The position numbers and the translations under genes are program-made. A stretch of 64,000 nucleotides of DNA, from the NCBI RefSeq assembly GCF_016722965.1, contig NZ_JAEQNB010000004.1, forward strand, positions 186,001 through 250,000, given 5' to 3'. This document shows positions 25,947-34,697 of the stretch, piece after piece. Source of the stretch: Tumebacillus amylolyticus (lineage in GTDB: Bacteria > Bacillota > Bacilli > Tumebacillales > Tumebacillaceae). Numbering within the stretch: position 1 is the stretch's first letter; each line of letters opens with the position of its first letter. Under the pieces are notes generated by a model. That model did not search any database, was not told the DNA's origin, and saw only the letters and a program-made list of their open reading frames with translations.

Positions 25947-26894
25947 ATGTTGCAACAAGGGGCTTGGACATTTCGTTACAGCCTGGAAGGTTTTCTGAAA
26001 CGCGTGTTGCGCGTCGCGGCAGGTCCGATGAGCGAATCGGAGTTGGTCGATGCTGCGCAAAACGAGTGGGCAAGCGTTGGAGAGAAATCCCTGAATTCCA
26101 TCCCGGATCGCGTCCGGGCGGCTTTGCAGAATCGCAAAGGTTCGATTCGCAAGACGGAGGACGCTCGTTACGAATTGCGTAACGCACCGGGGGATGATCT
26201 CGGCGAACGCGCTTATCAATTTCTGAAAGAGTCGGGTCGCCCGGAGAAGCAGGGCGAGATCTTGCGTCACTTGCAACAGACGACGGGCCGCAATCGCGGT
26301 GAGTTGATGTCGCGTGTGGATCTGGACAGCGACCCGCGCTTTGTCCGCTTAGAGAGCGGAGAGTATCTGCTGACCGAGTGGGAGTTGGTTCACGATGCCG
26401 TCGCTGACTTGATGGCGGAGTTGGGCCAGCGCCGTGCGGAGCGCAGCGATTTGCTGGAGCTGGTCAGTGGAGATGGGATTTTCTGCCCGGAATTGGACCC
26501 GCGCTTTGCGGTGGTGGGCGATACGGTGGAATGCCTGCTGGTCGAGCCGGAAGCGGCGGCGACTGCTGAACTTTTGACAGACCCTGAATTGAACCTTGAA
26601 ACGGAGGAATCTTCGATGAACGCATTGGAAACCACAGTAGAACGCACCACGGATGAAGTACAAACTCAGGTTCCGACCGATCAAGTGGTCGACCTCGTTC
26701 TGGAACAGCTGACCCAAGCGGCTACCGAACTGCAAACCCGCAACCAAGGACTGCCGAACGAAGTGCTGACCCTCTTCAACTTGGAAGATCTCAAGGGGAT
26801 CGAGTCCCTGATGACTCAGCGCAAGCGCATTGGCGCTCTCGCTGAAGACCTGCAAGCGCTGGTTGCAAAGTGGCGCGAAGAACAAGCGGAGTAA
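25947..26894 (+). CDS. Putative winged-helix protein with a separable C-terminal domain
   Basis: 315 residues. Residues about 10-75 and 85-145 look like two winged-helix units (second: GEILRHLQQTTG then LDSDPRFVRLESGEYLLTEW), similar in style to HARE-HTH or RNA polymerase delta domains; this is pattern-based only. After an acidic linker (LLTDPELNLETEES) the last 92 residues form a helical domain starting at Met224, which has its own SD. That end (LPNEVLTLFNLEDLKGIESL to the C-terminus) is clearly similar to the 81-residue product of the next gene. The primary ATG follows GAAGGGGATG. Confidence 0.6.
   Translation: MLQQGAWTFRYSLEGFLKRVLRVAAGPMSESELVDAAQNEWASVGEKSLNSIPDRVRAALQNRKGSIRKTEDARYELRNAPGDDLGERAYQFLKESGRPEKQGEILRHLQQTTGRNRGELMSRVDLDSDPRFVRLESGEYLLTEWELVHDAVADLMAELGQRRAERSDLLELVSGDGIFCPELDPRFAVVGDTVECLLVEPEAAATAELLTDPELNLETEESSMNALETTVERTTDEVQTQVPTDQVVDLVLEQLTQAATELQTRNQGLPNEVLTLFNLEDLKGIESLMTQRKRIGALAEDLQALVAKWREEQAE
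26603..26618 (+). promoter_or_regulatory. Internal in-frame ribosome binding site and start
   Basis: GGAGG (26603-26607) lies eight bases before an in-frame ATG (26616). Initiation here would give a 92-residue C-terminal protein, similar in size and sequence to the downstream 81-residue protein. Confidence 0.55.
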
Positions 26895-26920
26895 TTCCTG
26901 CGTTCGAGAGTGCATGACGC

Positions 26921-27166
26921 ATGCGCGTAGAGCCGGAAAGCCTGTACGAGCGTTTTCTGAGATTGCGGACGGTTGTCTCAGCTTGGGAGATTCGGTATAA
27001 TCAATTGCCCGCACAAGTCCTGTCGCTATTCGATCAGGCAGACTTGGACTCGATTGCAGGACTGATGGTCGAGAAGCGGCGGTTAGAGATGTTGATTCCT
27101 GAACTTCAGGATTTTATTCGAAAGTGGGAAGACGATGCTGATTTTGAGCGAGACAGGCTTTTTTGA
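26921..27166 (+). CDS. Small helical protein, paralogue of the upstream C-terminus
   Basis: 81 residues. LPAQVLSLFDQADLDSIAGL and the following MVEKRRLEMLIPELQDFIRKW align with LPNEVLTLFNLEDLKGIESL and MTQRKRIGALAEDLQALVAKW of the preceding protein, so the two share an ancestral domain. No known function recognised. There is no strong SD before ATG 26921, which sits 24 bases after the upstream stop and may depend on coupling. The helicase start lies inside its 3' end. Confidence 0.6.
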   Translation: MRVEPESLYERFLRLRTVVSAWEIRYNQLPAQVLSLFDQADLDSIAGLMVEKRRLEMLIPELQDFIRKWEDDADFERDRLF

Positions 27167-29429
27167 GGGGATCGCAGACAACGGCATACGACTCAACCCG
27201 GAACAACGAGAGGCGGTCCGCCATGTGGCGGGGCCTCTCGTTGTTTTTGCGGGACCCGGCAGCGGTAAAACCACCGTGCTCACCTGCCGCGCCGCCTACA
27301 TGATGCAAGTGGCGCGGATTCCGGCGAACCAACTGCTGATCGTCACGTTCACCCGCGCGGCGGCGGAAGAGATGCAGGAGCGTCTCGGCCGGTTGCCGGG
27401 TGTTGGCGAAGGCATCGCACGGGCGGCGGAGATCGGGACGTTTCACTCCGTGTTTCTGCGGATGTTACTTCAGCAAAACGGCGGACGGATGCCGCAGCTC
27501 ATTGAGGATTCGGAGCAGCGAATGCTGATCCGGAACCTTTTGCGGGAAGCGGGCGGAGACGGGGACGACGAAGAAGTGGCGGATGCGTTGCAGAAGATCG
27601 GGTTGTGCAAAAACAACTTGATCCTTCCCGAGCGCATCAAAGCGACCAAACCGGAGAACCAAAAGTTCCGCGACTTGTTCGCCGGCTACGAGAAGGGCAA
27701 AGCGCGGATGGATCGTTGGGATTACGACGACATCCTCGTGGAGTGCTACCACATGCTGACGAGCAATCCGTCGGCGTTGGAGTACTACCGGCGCAAGTAC
27801 CGCTACATCCTCGTCGACGAGTTTCAAGACACGAACCTCGCGCAGTATGAAGTGATCAAACTCTTGGCGGGGCATGGGAATCTGTGCATCGTCGGGGATG
27901 ACGACCAATCGATCTACCGCTTCCGTGGGTCGCGCGTGGAGTTTCTGCTGGACTTCGAGAAAACCTATGAGGGTGCCTCGAAAGTCATCCTCGCGACGAA
28001 CTATCGCTCGACCGAGCCGGTGATTGAGACCGCCTCGCGTCTGATCTTGCACAACCGCAAGCGCCAGAGCAAACATATCAAAGGCACGGGCCGTGAGGGA
28101 GATCGTCCCGTGTTGATTCGACCCGAAGGCGAACGGGATGAAGCGGAGCAGATCTTGACGCAGGTGGAGACGTTGCTTCGGGATGGTCAAGAGGCGGAAG
28201 GCGTGGTCGTGCTGTACCGAACGAACATCCAAGTGCGGGCTGTCATCGACGGCTTGGTACAGCGGGAGTTGCCGTTCACGTTGCATGACGCGGACGGCGA
28301 CTTTTATCGACGTTGGCAGGTGCGGGATGTGTTGACGTACTTCCGTTTGGCGATGGAGCCGGATGACTTGGACGGGCTGGTGCAGATCATCAATCGTCCG
28401 AAGCGCTATCTGTATCCGGAGCGGTGGGTGGATGAAGTTCACCACATTCGACGGGAGCATGGTTGCTCGTATCTCGAAGCGTTGAAAAAAGTCCCCGGAC
28501 TGGAGCCCTATCAACGGCAAAAAGTCGAGCAGTTGGCGAAGGACTTGCACAAGTTGAAGTTCCAGTCGCCCTCGTCGGCGTTGCAGACGCTTCGCAAGGA
28601 GATCGGATATGACAAGTACCTTGAGGAGTACACGACGAAGACGGGAAACGATCTGAAAGCGGCCTCGGAACCGCTGGAAGAATTGGAGCAAGCGGTGATC
28701 GGGCATGGCACGATCCCGCGGTTCTTGGAGCACGTCGCCGAAGTCAACGAAACCATCCGCAAGAACCGCAACAAGGGAGAAGGCATCCAACTGATGACGA
28801 TGCACAAAGCCAAGGGGTTGGAGTTTGAGCACGTCTATTGCATCGGGCTGGTGGACGAGATGGTTCCGCACAGCAAAGCGATCAACGTCGAGGGGGAGAA
28901 GCGAGACGCCGCCCTCGAAGAGGAACGCCGTTTGCTCTATGTCGGGATGACGCGGGCGAAGCGTTTTTTGACGCTGTCGGCGCCGATTCGTTATCACGGC
29001 GGCAAAGCGGAGCCGTCGCCTTTTTTGTATGAAACGGGGCTGTTGCAGAGACCGAAGAAAGTCGAGATCAAGTCGTCCGGGTTGGTCGACGGCGTGCCGT
29101 CTGGGAGTGCTCGCGGGAGTCTGCTCGGCGGTCGATACGGTCTCAGTGCGGAAGGTCGCGGGGCGTCTGGAAGCGCGGGCGCGATGTCCGTCTCCCCGCA
29201 AGATCGCATGAAAGCGGCGCTGGAGAAGTACAGCGCACTTCCGATCCAAGTCGGGGACACGTTGCAGCACCGTGATCTCGGGGCGGGTTTGGTCGAGGAG
29301 ATCAAACCGGTTTCCGGCGACGGAGGGCGTCGTGTGTCGCTTCGCATGGAAGGTCGTGACAAGCCGTTGGACGTGCATGCGGAACTCAGCCTCTACCTCG
29401 GGTTGCTGTCGGTGCCTGTGAAAGTCTAG
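27135..29429 (+). CDS. UvrD/PcrA-like superfamily 1 DNA helicase
   Basis: 764 residues; ATP-driven 3'-5' DNA helicase. Motifs in order: Q-motif LNPEQREAV, Walker A GPGSGKTT, TFTRAAAEEM (Ia), DEFQDTN (II), GDDDQSIYRFRGS (III), NYRST (IV), TMHKAKGLEFEHV (V) and VGMTRAKR (VI). A Gly/Ser-rich stretch (about 650-685) leads to a C-terminal beta-rich domain like that of PcrA/YjcD (VGDTLQHRDLGAG). The ATG overlaps the preceding small gene by 32 bases, so it is probably translated by coupling; the first consensus residues follow soon after, which supports this start. Confidence 0.9.
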   Translation: MLILSETGFFEGIADNGIRLNPEQREAVRHVAGPLVVFAGPGSGKTTVLTCRAAYMMQVARIPANQLLIVTFTRAAAEEMQERLGRLPGVGEGIARAAEIGTFHSVFLRMLLQQNGGRMPQLIEDSEQRMLIRNLLREAGGDGDDEEVADALQKIGLCKNNLILPERIKATKPENQKFRDLFAGYEKGKARMDRWDYDDILVECYHMLTSNPSALEYYRRKYRYILVDEFQDTNLAQYEVIKLLAGHGNLCIVGDDDQSIYRFRGSRVEFLLDFEKTYEGASKVILATNYRSTEPVIETASRLILHNRKRQSKHIKGTGREGDRPVLIRPEGERDEAEQILTQVETLLRDGQEAEGVVVLYRTNIQVRAVIDGLVQRELPFTLHDADGDFYRRWQVRDVLTYFRLAMEPDDLDGLVQIINRPKRYLYPERWVDEVHHIRREHGCSYLEALKKVPGLEPYQRQKVEQLAKDLHKLKFQSPSSALQTLRKEIGYDKYLEEYTTKTGNDLKAASEPLEELEQAVIGHGTIPRFLEHVAEVNETIRKNRNKGEGIQLMTMHKAKGLEFEHVYCIGLVDEMVPHSKAINVEGEKRDAALEEERRLLYVGMTRAKRFLTLSAPIRYHGGKAEPSPFLYETGLLQRPKKVEIKSSGLVDGVPSGSARGSLLGGRYGLSAEGRGASGSAGAMSVSPQDRMKAALEKYSALPIQVGDTLQHRDLGAGLVEEIKPVSGDGGRRVSLRMEGRDKPLDVHAELSLYLGLLSVPVKV

Positions 29430-29433
29430 AAAA

Positions 29434-29468
29434 AACACCTCTTGCCATCGCGCAAGAGGTGTTTTTTT
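29434..29468 (+). terminator. Intrinsic terminator after the helicase gene
   Basis: AACACCTCTTGC pairs perfectly with GCAAGAGGTGTT and is followed by T residues. Confidence 0.9.
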
Positions 29469-29470
29469 GC

Positions 29471-29527
29471 TATAATATTCGAAAAGTGGTTTCGTTTGGT
29501 AAAACAGTATTTCGTCTAGCGAAACAG
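29471..29527 (+). promoter_or_regulatory. Promoter -10 and tandem operator of the hydroxyacid dehydrogenase gene
   Basis: TATAAT (29471-29476) is followed by two 19-base direct repeats, GTTTCGTTTGGTAAAACAG (29489-29507) and ATTTCGTCTAGCGAAACAG (29509-29527), exactly 20 bases apart. Each is itself a partial dyad; copy 2 has perfect TTTCG/CGAAA arms. Copy 2 touches the SD. No clear -35 is visible. Confidence 0.6.
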
Positions 29528-29538
29528 GAGGAGCCTCT

Positions 29539-30510
29539 ATGAAAACTGTAATCTTGGACGATTGGGATCACGCAACTGCCACGATTGAGAAGATTGAGAC
29601 CTTGAAGCAATTCTCCGACGTGGAGATCTACCACGACCAACCATCGAAAGCGGAACTCTACGACCGAGTGCGTGACGCGGACGCTGTGATCTTCATGCGT
29701 GAGAGAACCAAAGTGACGAAGGAACTGCTCGACAACATGGAGAACATCAAACTTCTCGCGCAAACCGGCACGGGGCTTGCACATATCGACGTAGCGGAAG
29801 TGACCCAGCGCAACCTTCCGATCGCCACCACTCCGGGCGGGTCGACGGCAGCGGTGACGGAGCTTACGTTTGCGTTCCTCTTGGCTTTGGGACGCAACCT
29901 GCTCAACTTCTCGAACCAAATGAGAGAGGGCGCATGGCCAGCAGGGATCACGAACAACATCTCCGGCAAGACCCTTGGACTGATCGGCCTTGGCAAAATC
30001 GGCCTGTCCGTCGCGAAAGTCGCGAAAGCTTTCGGCATGAACGTCGTGGCTTGGGGCCCGAGACTGACGCAAGAGCGTGCCGACGCGGCAGGTGTGACGT
30101 ATAGGGAACTCGACCAGTTGCTGTCGGAGAGCCATTTCGTCTCTCTGCATGTGCGTCTGGTGCCGGAAACGCGGAACCTGCTGCAAAGGAAACACTTCGA
30201 ACTCATGCGCAACGACGCTTTCCTCATCAACACCTCCCGTGGGGAACTGGTTGACGAAGAAGCGTTGATTTGGGCGCTGGAAAACCGGCAGATCAAGGGG
30301 GCGGGGCTCGATGTCTTCCACCAAGAGCCGCTCGACCCGAACAACGCGATCTTGAAGCTGAACAACGTCATTCTCGCGCCGCACATCGGCTGGAAGACCG
30401 ACACCACGTTCGCGAGCTTCTTGAACGGATCGATCGACAACATCGAAAGCTTCTTCCAAAAGGGCGAACCGACCAACATCGCCAACCAAGAAGTCCTGCA
30501 TAACGGTTAA
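29539..30510 (+). CDS. D-2-hydroxyacid dehydrogenase
   Basis: 323 residues of the formate/glycerate dehydrogenase family. The NAD loop is GLIGLGKIG (about 148-156); catalytic residues are Arg in NTSRGELVDEEAL, Glu in HQEPL and His in PHIGW. The substrate is undetermined; the PGDH-like or hydroxypyruvate reductase groups are both possible. GGAGG lies ahead of the ATG. It is monocistronic and probably controlled by the tandem operator just upstream. A second, distinct family member is at 46060. Confidence 0.88.
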   Translation: MKTVILDDWDHATATIEKIETLKQFSDVEIYHDQPSKAELYDRVRDADAVIFMRERTKVTKELLDNMENIKLLAQTGTGLAHIDVAEVTQRNLPIATTPGGSTAAVTELTFAFLLALGRNLLNFSNQMREGAWPAGITNNISGKTLGLIGLGKIGLSVAKVAKAFGMNVVAWGPRLTQERADAAGVTYRELDQLLSESHFVSLHVRLVPETRNLLQRKHFELMRNDAFLINTSRGELVDEEALIWALENRQIKGAGLDVFHQEPLDPNNAILKLNNVILAPHIGWKTDTTFASFLNGSIDNIESFFQKGEPTNIANQEVLHNG

Positions 30511-30511
30511 G

Positions 30512-30550
30512 AAAAAACCTCCGAACCCACACGGGTCGGAGGTTTTTTTT
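30512..30550. terminator. Bidirectional intrinsic terminator
   Basis: AAAAAACCTCCGA pairs with TCGGAGGTTTTTT between two convergent genes. Confidence 0.9.
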
Positions 30551-30556
30551 GATACA

Positions 30557-31885
30557 TTACTCTTGCGTCCGTTGATACGGCATTCTCATATGCACAGCCA
30601 AGCCGATCAACACCAGAATTCCAAGCGACCCAATCGCCACACGAGACGCGAGGTTGCCGTGTTCCGCCAGCAGCAGCGTGATCGTCCCGTACAGCGCCGG
30701 GCCGACAATTGACGAGACTTTGCCCGAGAACGCGAACAGGCCGAAGAATTGACCGCGCTTCTCCGCCGGAGTCAGCTCGACGATCAGCGTGCGGGACGTG
30801 ACCCACGTCGCGCCCATCGCCATGCCGTACAGCGAGCCGCAAATCCAGAGCATCGTCTGGTTGAACGCCAGTGCGGCCATCGCGAGTGCGACCAGCAAGA
30901 TCGCGGCTACGTAGAGCAGCGCTTTTTTGGCCCCGACGCGCTTCGTGATATGGCCGAACACGAACGAACCGATGATGCTTGACACGGTGGAGACGAGGTA
31001 GAGGAGCACAAACTGGCCGGTCGTAAACCCGACCACCGCTTTGGCGTAGACCGCCATCACCGAGATTGCCGTCGCAATCGCGTCATTGAAGAAGAAATAC
31101 GCAATCATGAACAGGAAAATCCCACGGTGCGCCCGCGCCTCGCGGAACGTCTCCCGAATCTCTTGGTAGCCGCTGAAAAACGACTTTCTCTCCTGAACTT
31201 GCTTGGCCGGTTGGTCCTTGTACAGCAAGAACATCGGCAGGCAGAACAGCAGGAACAACGCTGCAGACGGGAGGAACGCTTGATAGGAGTGGTTTTTCTC
31301 CACGAACGGATACACGACGAGACCTATCAGCGTCCCGCAATAACCGAGCGCGACACCGAAGCCGGAGATCAGCGGCAGTTCTTGCTTGGTGCCGATGTCT
31401 GAGATCATCGGGTCATAAAACACAAGGCTTGAGTTGAAGAAAAACTTCGCAAACATGAACGCCACCAACACACCCGCGAGCGGCGCGGAGAGCCCGAAGA
31501 GTTCCGCATCGGTCTGCCACATTGCCGAAACACCCATCAACGCGGTTGCGAGGATCGAGATGAGGGTGAAGGGGACGAGGTAGGCTTTTTTCTTGCCGGT
31601 GCGGTCGATCCAGACGCCGAACAACGGAGAGAGGAGGACGAGGAAAACGCTTACAAGAGCATTCGTATACGTGATCATCGTGCTGGCGATCTGGTTCATC
31701 TGCTCGTTGCCGCCGACCGCTTCCTGCAAATAAAACGGGAAGAAGATCGTCACGATGTTCGAGGAGAAAATCGTGTTGGCAAAGTCGTAGAACGCCCAAG
31801 ACAGGATCGGCAGCGCGAAGTACAGCGCCAGTCCCCGGCGAGGAGTCGTCGGAGCTGTGGAACGCTTGAGTTGCGGTTGTGCCAT
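30557..31885 (-). CDS. UMF1-family MFS transporter
   Basis: 442 residues, about twelve helices. The opening LSWAFYDFANTIFSSNIVTI is the signature of the UMF1 (Atg22-like) group of major facilitators; GVWIDRTGKKKAYLV is the loop 2-3 motif. Bacterial members are of unknown substrate. The ATG at 31885 lies nine bases after AAAGGTG; the GTG at 31894 is inside that site. It shares a terminator with the convergent dehydrogenase gene. Confidence 0.85.
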   Translation of the reverse strand: MAQPQLKRSTAPTTPRRGLALYFALPILSWAFYDFANTIFSSNIVTIFFPFYLQEAVGGNEQMNQIASTMITYTNALVSVFLVLLSPLFGVWIDRTGKKKAYLVPFTLISILATALMGVSAMWQTDAELFGLSAPLAGVLVAFMFAKFFFNSSLVFYDPMISDIGTKQELPLISGFGVALGYCGTLIGLVVYPFVEKNHSYQAFLPSAALFLLFCLPMFLLYKDQPAKQVQERKSFFSGYQEIRETFREARAHRGIFLFMIAYFFFNDAIATAISVMAVYAKAVVGFTTGQFVLLYLVSTVSSIIGSFVFGHITKRVGAKKALLYVAAILLVALAMAALAFNQTMLWICGSLYGMAMGATWVTSRTLIVELTPAEKRGQFFGLFAFSGKVSSIVGPALYGTITLLLAEHGNLASRVAIGSLGILVLIGLAVHMRMPYQRTQE

Positions 31886-31999
31886 GAAATCCACACCTTT
31901 CGGATTGGTCGTGCTCTTCTTATTTTAACAAGGAAGTTCGAAATCTCCAACAAATTCGCGTAATGACTTTGCTTTGTGCCACACCTACCTCACCAAGAT

Positions 32000-32037
32000 A
32001 AAAAAGGTCTGTGCCCACGAGGACACAGACCTTTTTT
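32000..32037 (-). terminator. Intrinsic terminator of the amidase gene
   Basis: GGTCTGTG pairs with CACAGACC; the U tract is on the minus-strand transcript (AAAAA at 32001-32005). Confidence 0.85.
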
Positions 32038-32039
32038 GC

Positions 32040-33509
32040 TTAGAGTTGCGGCGGTTTGCGGTGTTTCGTCGCTTGTTCGTAGGCGTAGGCGAACTTGATC
32101 AGCTTCGGTTCGCTGTACGCGCCGGCCGTGAACGTGATGCCCGCCGGGACACCAGCGTTTTTGTAGCCCTCTGCAATGGTGCCGCCGGGGACGATGACGG
32201 ACGGATAGCCGGCACGCGCCGCCAGCCAGCAACCCCACGTGCTGAAGTAGACGAGGGCGTCGAGGTTGTTTTTTGCCAGCACATCGTCGATGTCTTGCGC
32301 GTAGACCGTCGTGTGGGAGATGATCTCGCGGATGTATTCGGCAGAGGTCAGCGTGCCGGAGGTCTTCAAAGATTGTTCGAATTGGTATTGCCCGTGTACT
32401 AACGCTTGCTCGGCGTGCGCTTCATTGAACGCGACCAACTCTTCCAGTGAATGGACCGGAACTTCCGGGCCACAGGTGTTGAGGTAGGCTTCGAGGTCGA
32501 TTTTGAACTCCTCCGTCATGACATGCGGCGTCCAGTCCAGACGGCCCGTTTTGACTTCGATGCCTTCCACGATCTCAGCACCCAGACGGCGCATGTCTTC
32601 CAACGCCGCTTGGAACAGCGGGATGTCCTCCTCGTCCAACTTCATGAAGTCCGCGACACCCAGTCGAACGCCCTTCAACCCGTCTGCATCCAAGAATTGC
32701 GTGTAGTCCGCATGCGCTTCTTGGCTCCACGTCGCCGGATCGGACTCGTCTACACCGGTCATCGCCCCGAGCAAAATCGTCGCATCGCGCAACGTGCGTG
32801 CCATCGGGCCCGCCGTGTCTTGGCTGTGGCAGATCGGGATGATGCCTGTGCGCGAAATCAGACCGACCGTCGGCTTGATGCCGACCACGGAGTTTTGCGA
32901 GGAAGGCGAGAGAATCGAGCCGGACGTTTCGGTCCCCACCGTGAGTGCCGCCAAGTTTGCCGCCGCTGCGACGCCAGACCCTGCGCTGGAACCGCCTGTC
33001 GAGCAGTCTACGAGCTTGTACGGATTCAACACTTGACCGCCACGGGAGCTGTACCCGGCCGGCATGTCCTCGGCCATCCAGTTCGCCCATTCGGTCATGT
33101 TGGTTTTGCCGAGGATGACCATGCCTGCCTCGCGGAGCTTTTTCGCGACAAAAGAGTCTTGCTTCGCCCGATGGTTCGCCAGCGCGATGGAGCCCGCCGA
33201 CGTGTGCATTTTGTCTCCGGTGTCGATGTTGTCCTTGATCAGAACGGGGATGCCGTGCAAAGGGCCGCGCGGGCCTTTGTGCTTGCGTTCGAAGTCGAGC
33301 GCTTTGGCAATGAACAGCGCGTCCGGGTTCAGTTCGAGCACGGAGTTCAGTTCCGGGCCGCTTTTGTCATACGCGGCGATGCGTTCCATGTACATCAGCA
33401 CGAGCTCGTGGGAGGTGAGTTCTCCCGCTTCCATCTTCTGTTGCATATCGTCAACGGTGGCTTCCACCAACCACTCTGCGCTCAGTTGTTTCAGTTTGTC
33501 TGGTAACAA
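32040..33509 (-). CDS. Amidase signature family hydrolase
   Basis: 489 residues. The Ser-cisSer-Lys triad is visible: Lys in VLIKDNIDT (about 91), cis-Ser in STGGSSAGSG (about 171) and the nucleophile Ser about 195 in GTETSGSI. Not GatA: there are no gatB/gatC neighbours, and the C-terminus (PSVIVPGG) is that of peptide or general amidases. The substrate is unknown. Start is TTG at 33509 behind GGGAGG. Confidence 0.85.
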   Translation of the reverse strand: MLPDKLKQLSAEWLVEATVDDMQQKMEAGELTSHELVLMYMERIAAYDKSGPELNSVLELNPDALFIAKALDFERKHKGPRGPLHGIPVLIKDNIDTGDKMHTSAGSIALANHRAKQDSFVAKKLREAGMVILGKTNMTEWANWMAEDMPAGYSSRGGQVLNPYKLVDCSTGGSSAGSGVAAAANLAALTVGTETSGSILSPSSQNSVVGIKPTVGLISRTGIIPICHSQDTAGPMARTLRDATILLGAMTGVDESDPATWSQEAHADYTQFLDADGLKGVRLGVADFMKLDEEDIPLFQAALEDMRRLGAEIVEGIEVKTGRLDWTPHVMTEEFKIDLEAYLNTCGPEVPVHSLEELVAFNEAHAEQALVHGQYQFEQSLKTSGTLTSAEYIREIISHTTVYAQDIDDVLAKNNLDALVYFSTWGCWLAARAGYPSVIVPGGTIAEGYKNAGVPAGITFTAGAYSEPKLIKFAYAYEQATKHRKPPQL

Positions 33510-33572
33510 GTTGTAAAAACCTCCCTTAGTTGTCGTTCGGTTACAAGCGTCTCAATTTTCCGGCATCTTGTC

Positions 33573-33620
33573 AACCGAATATGACCGGATTCCGAAGGGA
33601 ATGCCGGTCATTCTTTTTTC
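33573..33620 (+). terminator. Terminator-like hairpin facing the plus strand
   Basis: ATGACCGG-ATTCC pairs with GGAAT-CCGGTCAT (with one unpaired base) and is followed by TTCTTTTTT on the plus strand. Flanking genes are both on the minus strand, so as a terminator it would act on antisense RNA. The stop of the SGNH gene lies inside it. Confidence 0.5.
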
Positions 33621-34693
33621 GTCATGACGGAGATGGTTTGGGAGTCTTCAATCCAATACACTTTGGCTCCCAATGCCTGGGACACCGAACGCAACGGGAG
33701 GTAGGGGTGGCCGTCGATGAGCAGGACGGGGGAGGGAAGTTTGACTTTTTTGCCATTGACTTGCATCCACCAGAGTCCGACGCGGAACCACCATTTTTTG
33801 AGCATGCCTTTGTGCAGGCTTGCGACTTGGTCGGATGCGACGTAGACGGTGCCGTTCTCCACGAGCATCGGGGTTTTGAGTTTTTGCGGCTTGCCGTTCC
33901 AGAGCAGGGTGGGTTTCATGTCCTGCTGCACGACCATTTTGTTGAAATGCCCGAACAGCACGTGCGAAATCTGTTCGGCGATGCGCGTGTGGCCGGCGAC
34001 GTTGGGGTGGATGTCGTCGTTGGCGAGATTGACGTATTCCTTCTCATGGTCGAGAAAAAGCGACGCTGTCGGCACCACCGTCGCTTCATGCGTGTTGGCA
34101 GCCATCGCAATCGATTCGTTGGCCCATTGGATGTACTCGCTGAGCGCTTGGTGGCGGGAATCGTCCGGGGAAAACGGGTTGTACACTTCCAGCACGAACA
34201 GACGCGCCGTGGCGTTTTGGTTGCGAATTTTCCCGAGGATCGCTTCGATGTTGGCTTCGTACTTGGAGAGGGCTTCGCGCATTTTCGCTTCATCGCCCGG
34301 CGCTTTGTAGTCGGTCCAGATGATGTCGTTGCCGCCAAGCGACAGGGTGATCAAATCGGCATGTTTGATCACGTCGCTCGCTTCCGGCCAATGGTCGAGC
34401 AGGAAGAGAAACTGCCCGCTGGTCAAGCCCGGCACGCCTAAATTGTGCAACTCGGCCGGACCTCGCGTCAGCAGTTGGCGATGCAATTGCGCGGCGAATC
34501 CGTTCAGCCGGGAACCGTTGATGGCGGGTGCCCCCCACCCGGCCGTGATCGAGTCGCCCATCGCGACGTAATCGACCTCCTCCGGCAAGATCGGGCGGTG
34601 AACAACCGCCTGCGCGGGCCGGGCTTGGGTACCCAACAGACAAAGCACCAACAGAAGGCAAAATGAAATCTGCAACCGACGCAGGAACGTCAT
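33608..34693 (-). CDS. Secreted SGNH/GDSL hydrolase with stalk domain
   Basis: 361 residues. Signal peptide (hydrophobic 8-22, cleavage near ARPAQA). SGNH blocks: GDSITAGWG (catalytic Ser), the Gly block GVPGLTSGQ, GGND, and DDIHPN (catalytic Asp/His). The C-terminal ~100 residues form a copper-amine-oxidase N-like stalk domain (YLPLRSVSQALGAKVYW). Likely an extracellular esterase or wall-associated hydrolase. ATG at 34693 follows GGAGGTGA, four bases after the RND gene stop, so it belongs to that operon. Confidence 0.85.
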   Translation of the reverse strand: MTFLRRLQISFCLLLVLCLLGTQARPAQAVVHRPILPEEVDYVAMGDSITAGWGAPAINGSRLNGFAAQLHRQLLTRGPAELHNLGVPGLTSGQFLFLLDHWPEASDVIKHADLITLSLGGNDIIWTDYKAPGDEAKMREALSKYEANIEAILGKIRNQNATARLFVLEVYNPFSPDDSRHQALSEYIQWANESIAMAANTHEATVVPTASLFLDHEKEYVNLANDDIHPNVAGHTRIAEQISHVLFGHFNKMVVQQDMKPTLLWNGKPQKLKTPMLVENGTVYVASDQVASLHKGMLKKWWFRVGLWWMQVNGKKVKLPSPVLLIDGHPYLPLRSVSQALGAKVYWIEDSQTISVMTKKE

Positions 34694-34697
34694 GATC

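Noticed and set aside
24913-29429. NUDIX-SprT-wHTH-helicase run as a known defence cassette
   Set aside because: Spacing between SprT and the wHTH gene and the housekeeping nature of NUDIX, SprT and PcrA-like proteins make a defence label unsupported; only the wHTH/paralogue/helicase part is flagged.
27465-29438. 657-codon minus-strand frame opposite the UvrD-like helicase
   Set aside because: Antisense to all helicase motifs; composition typical of a shadow frame.
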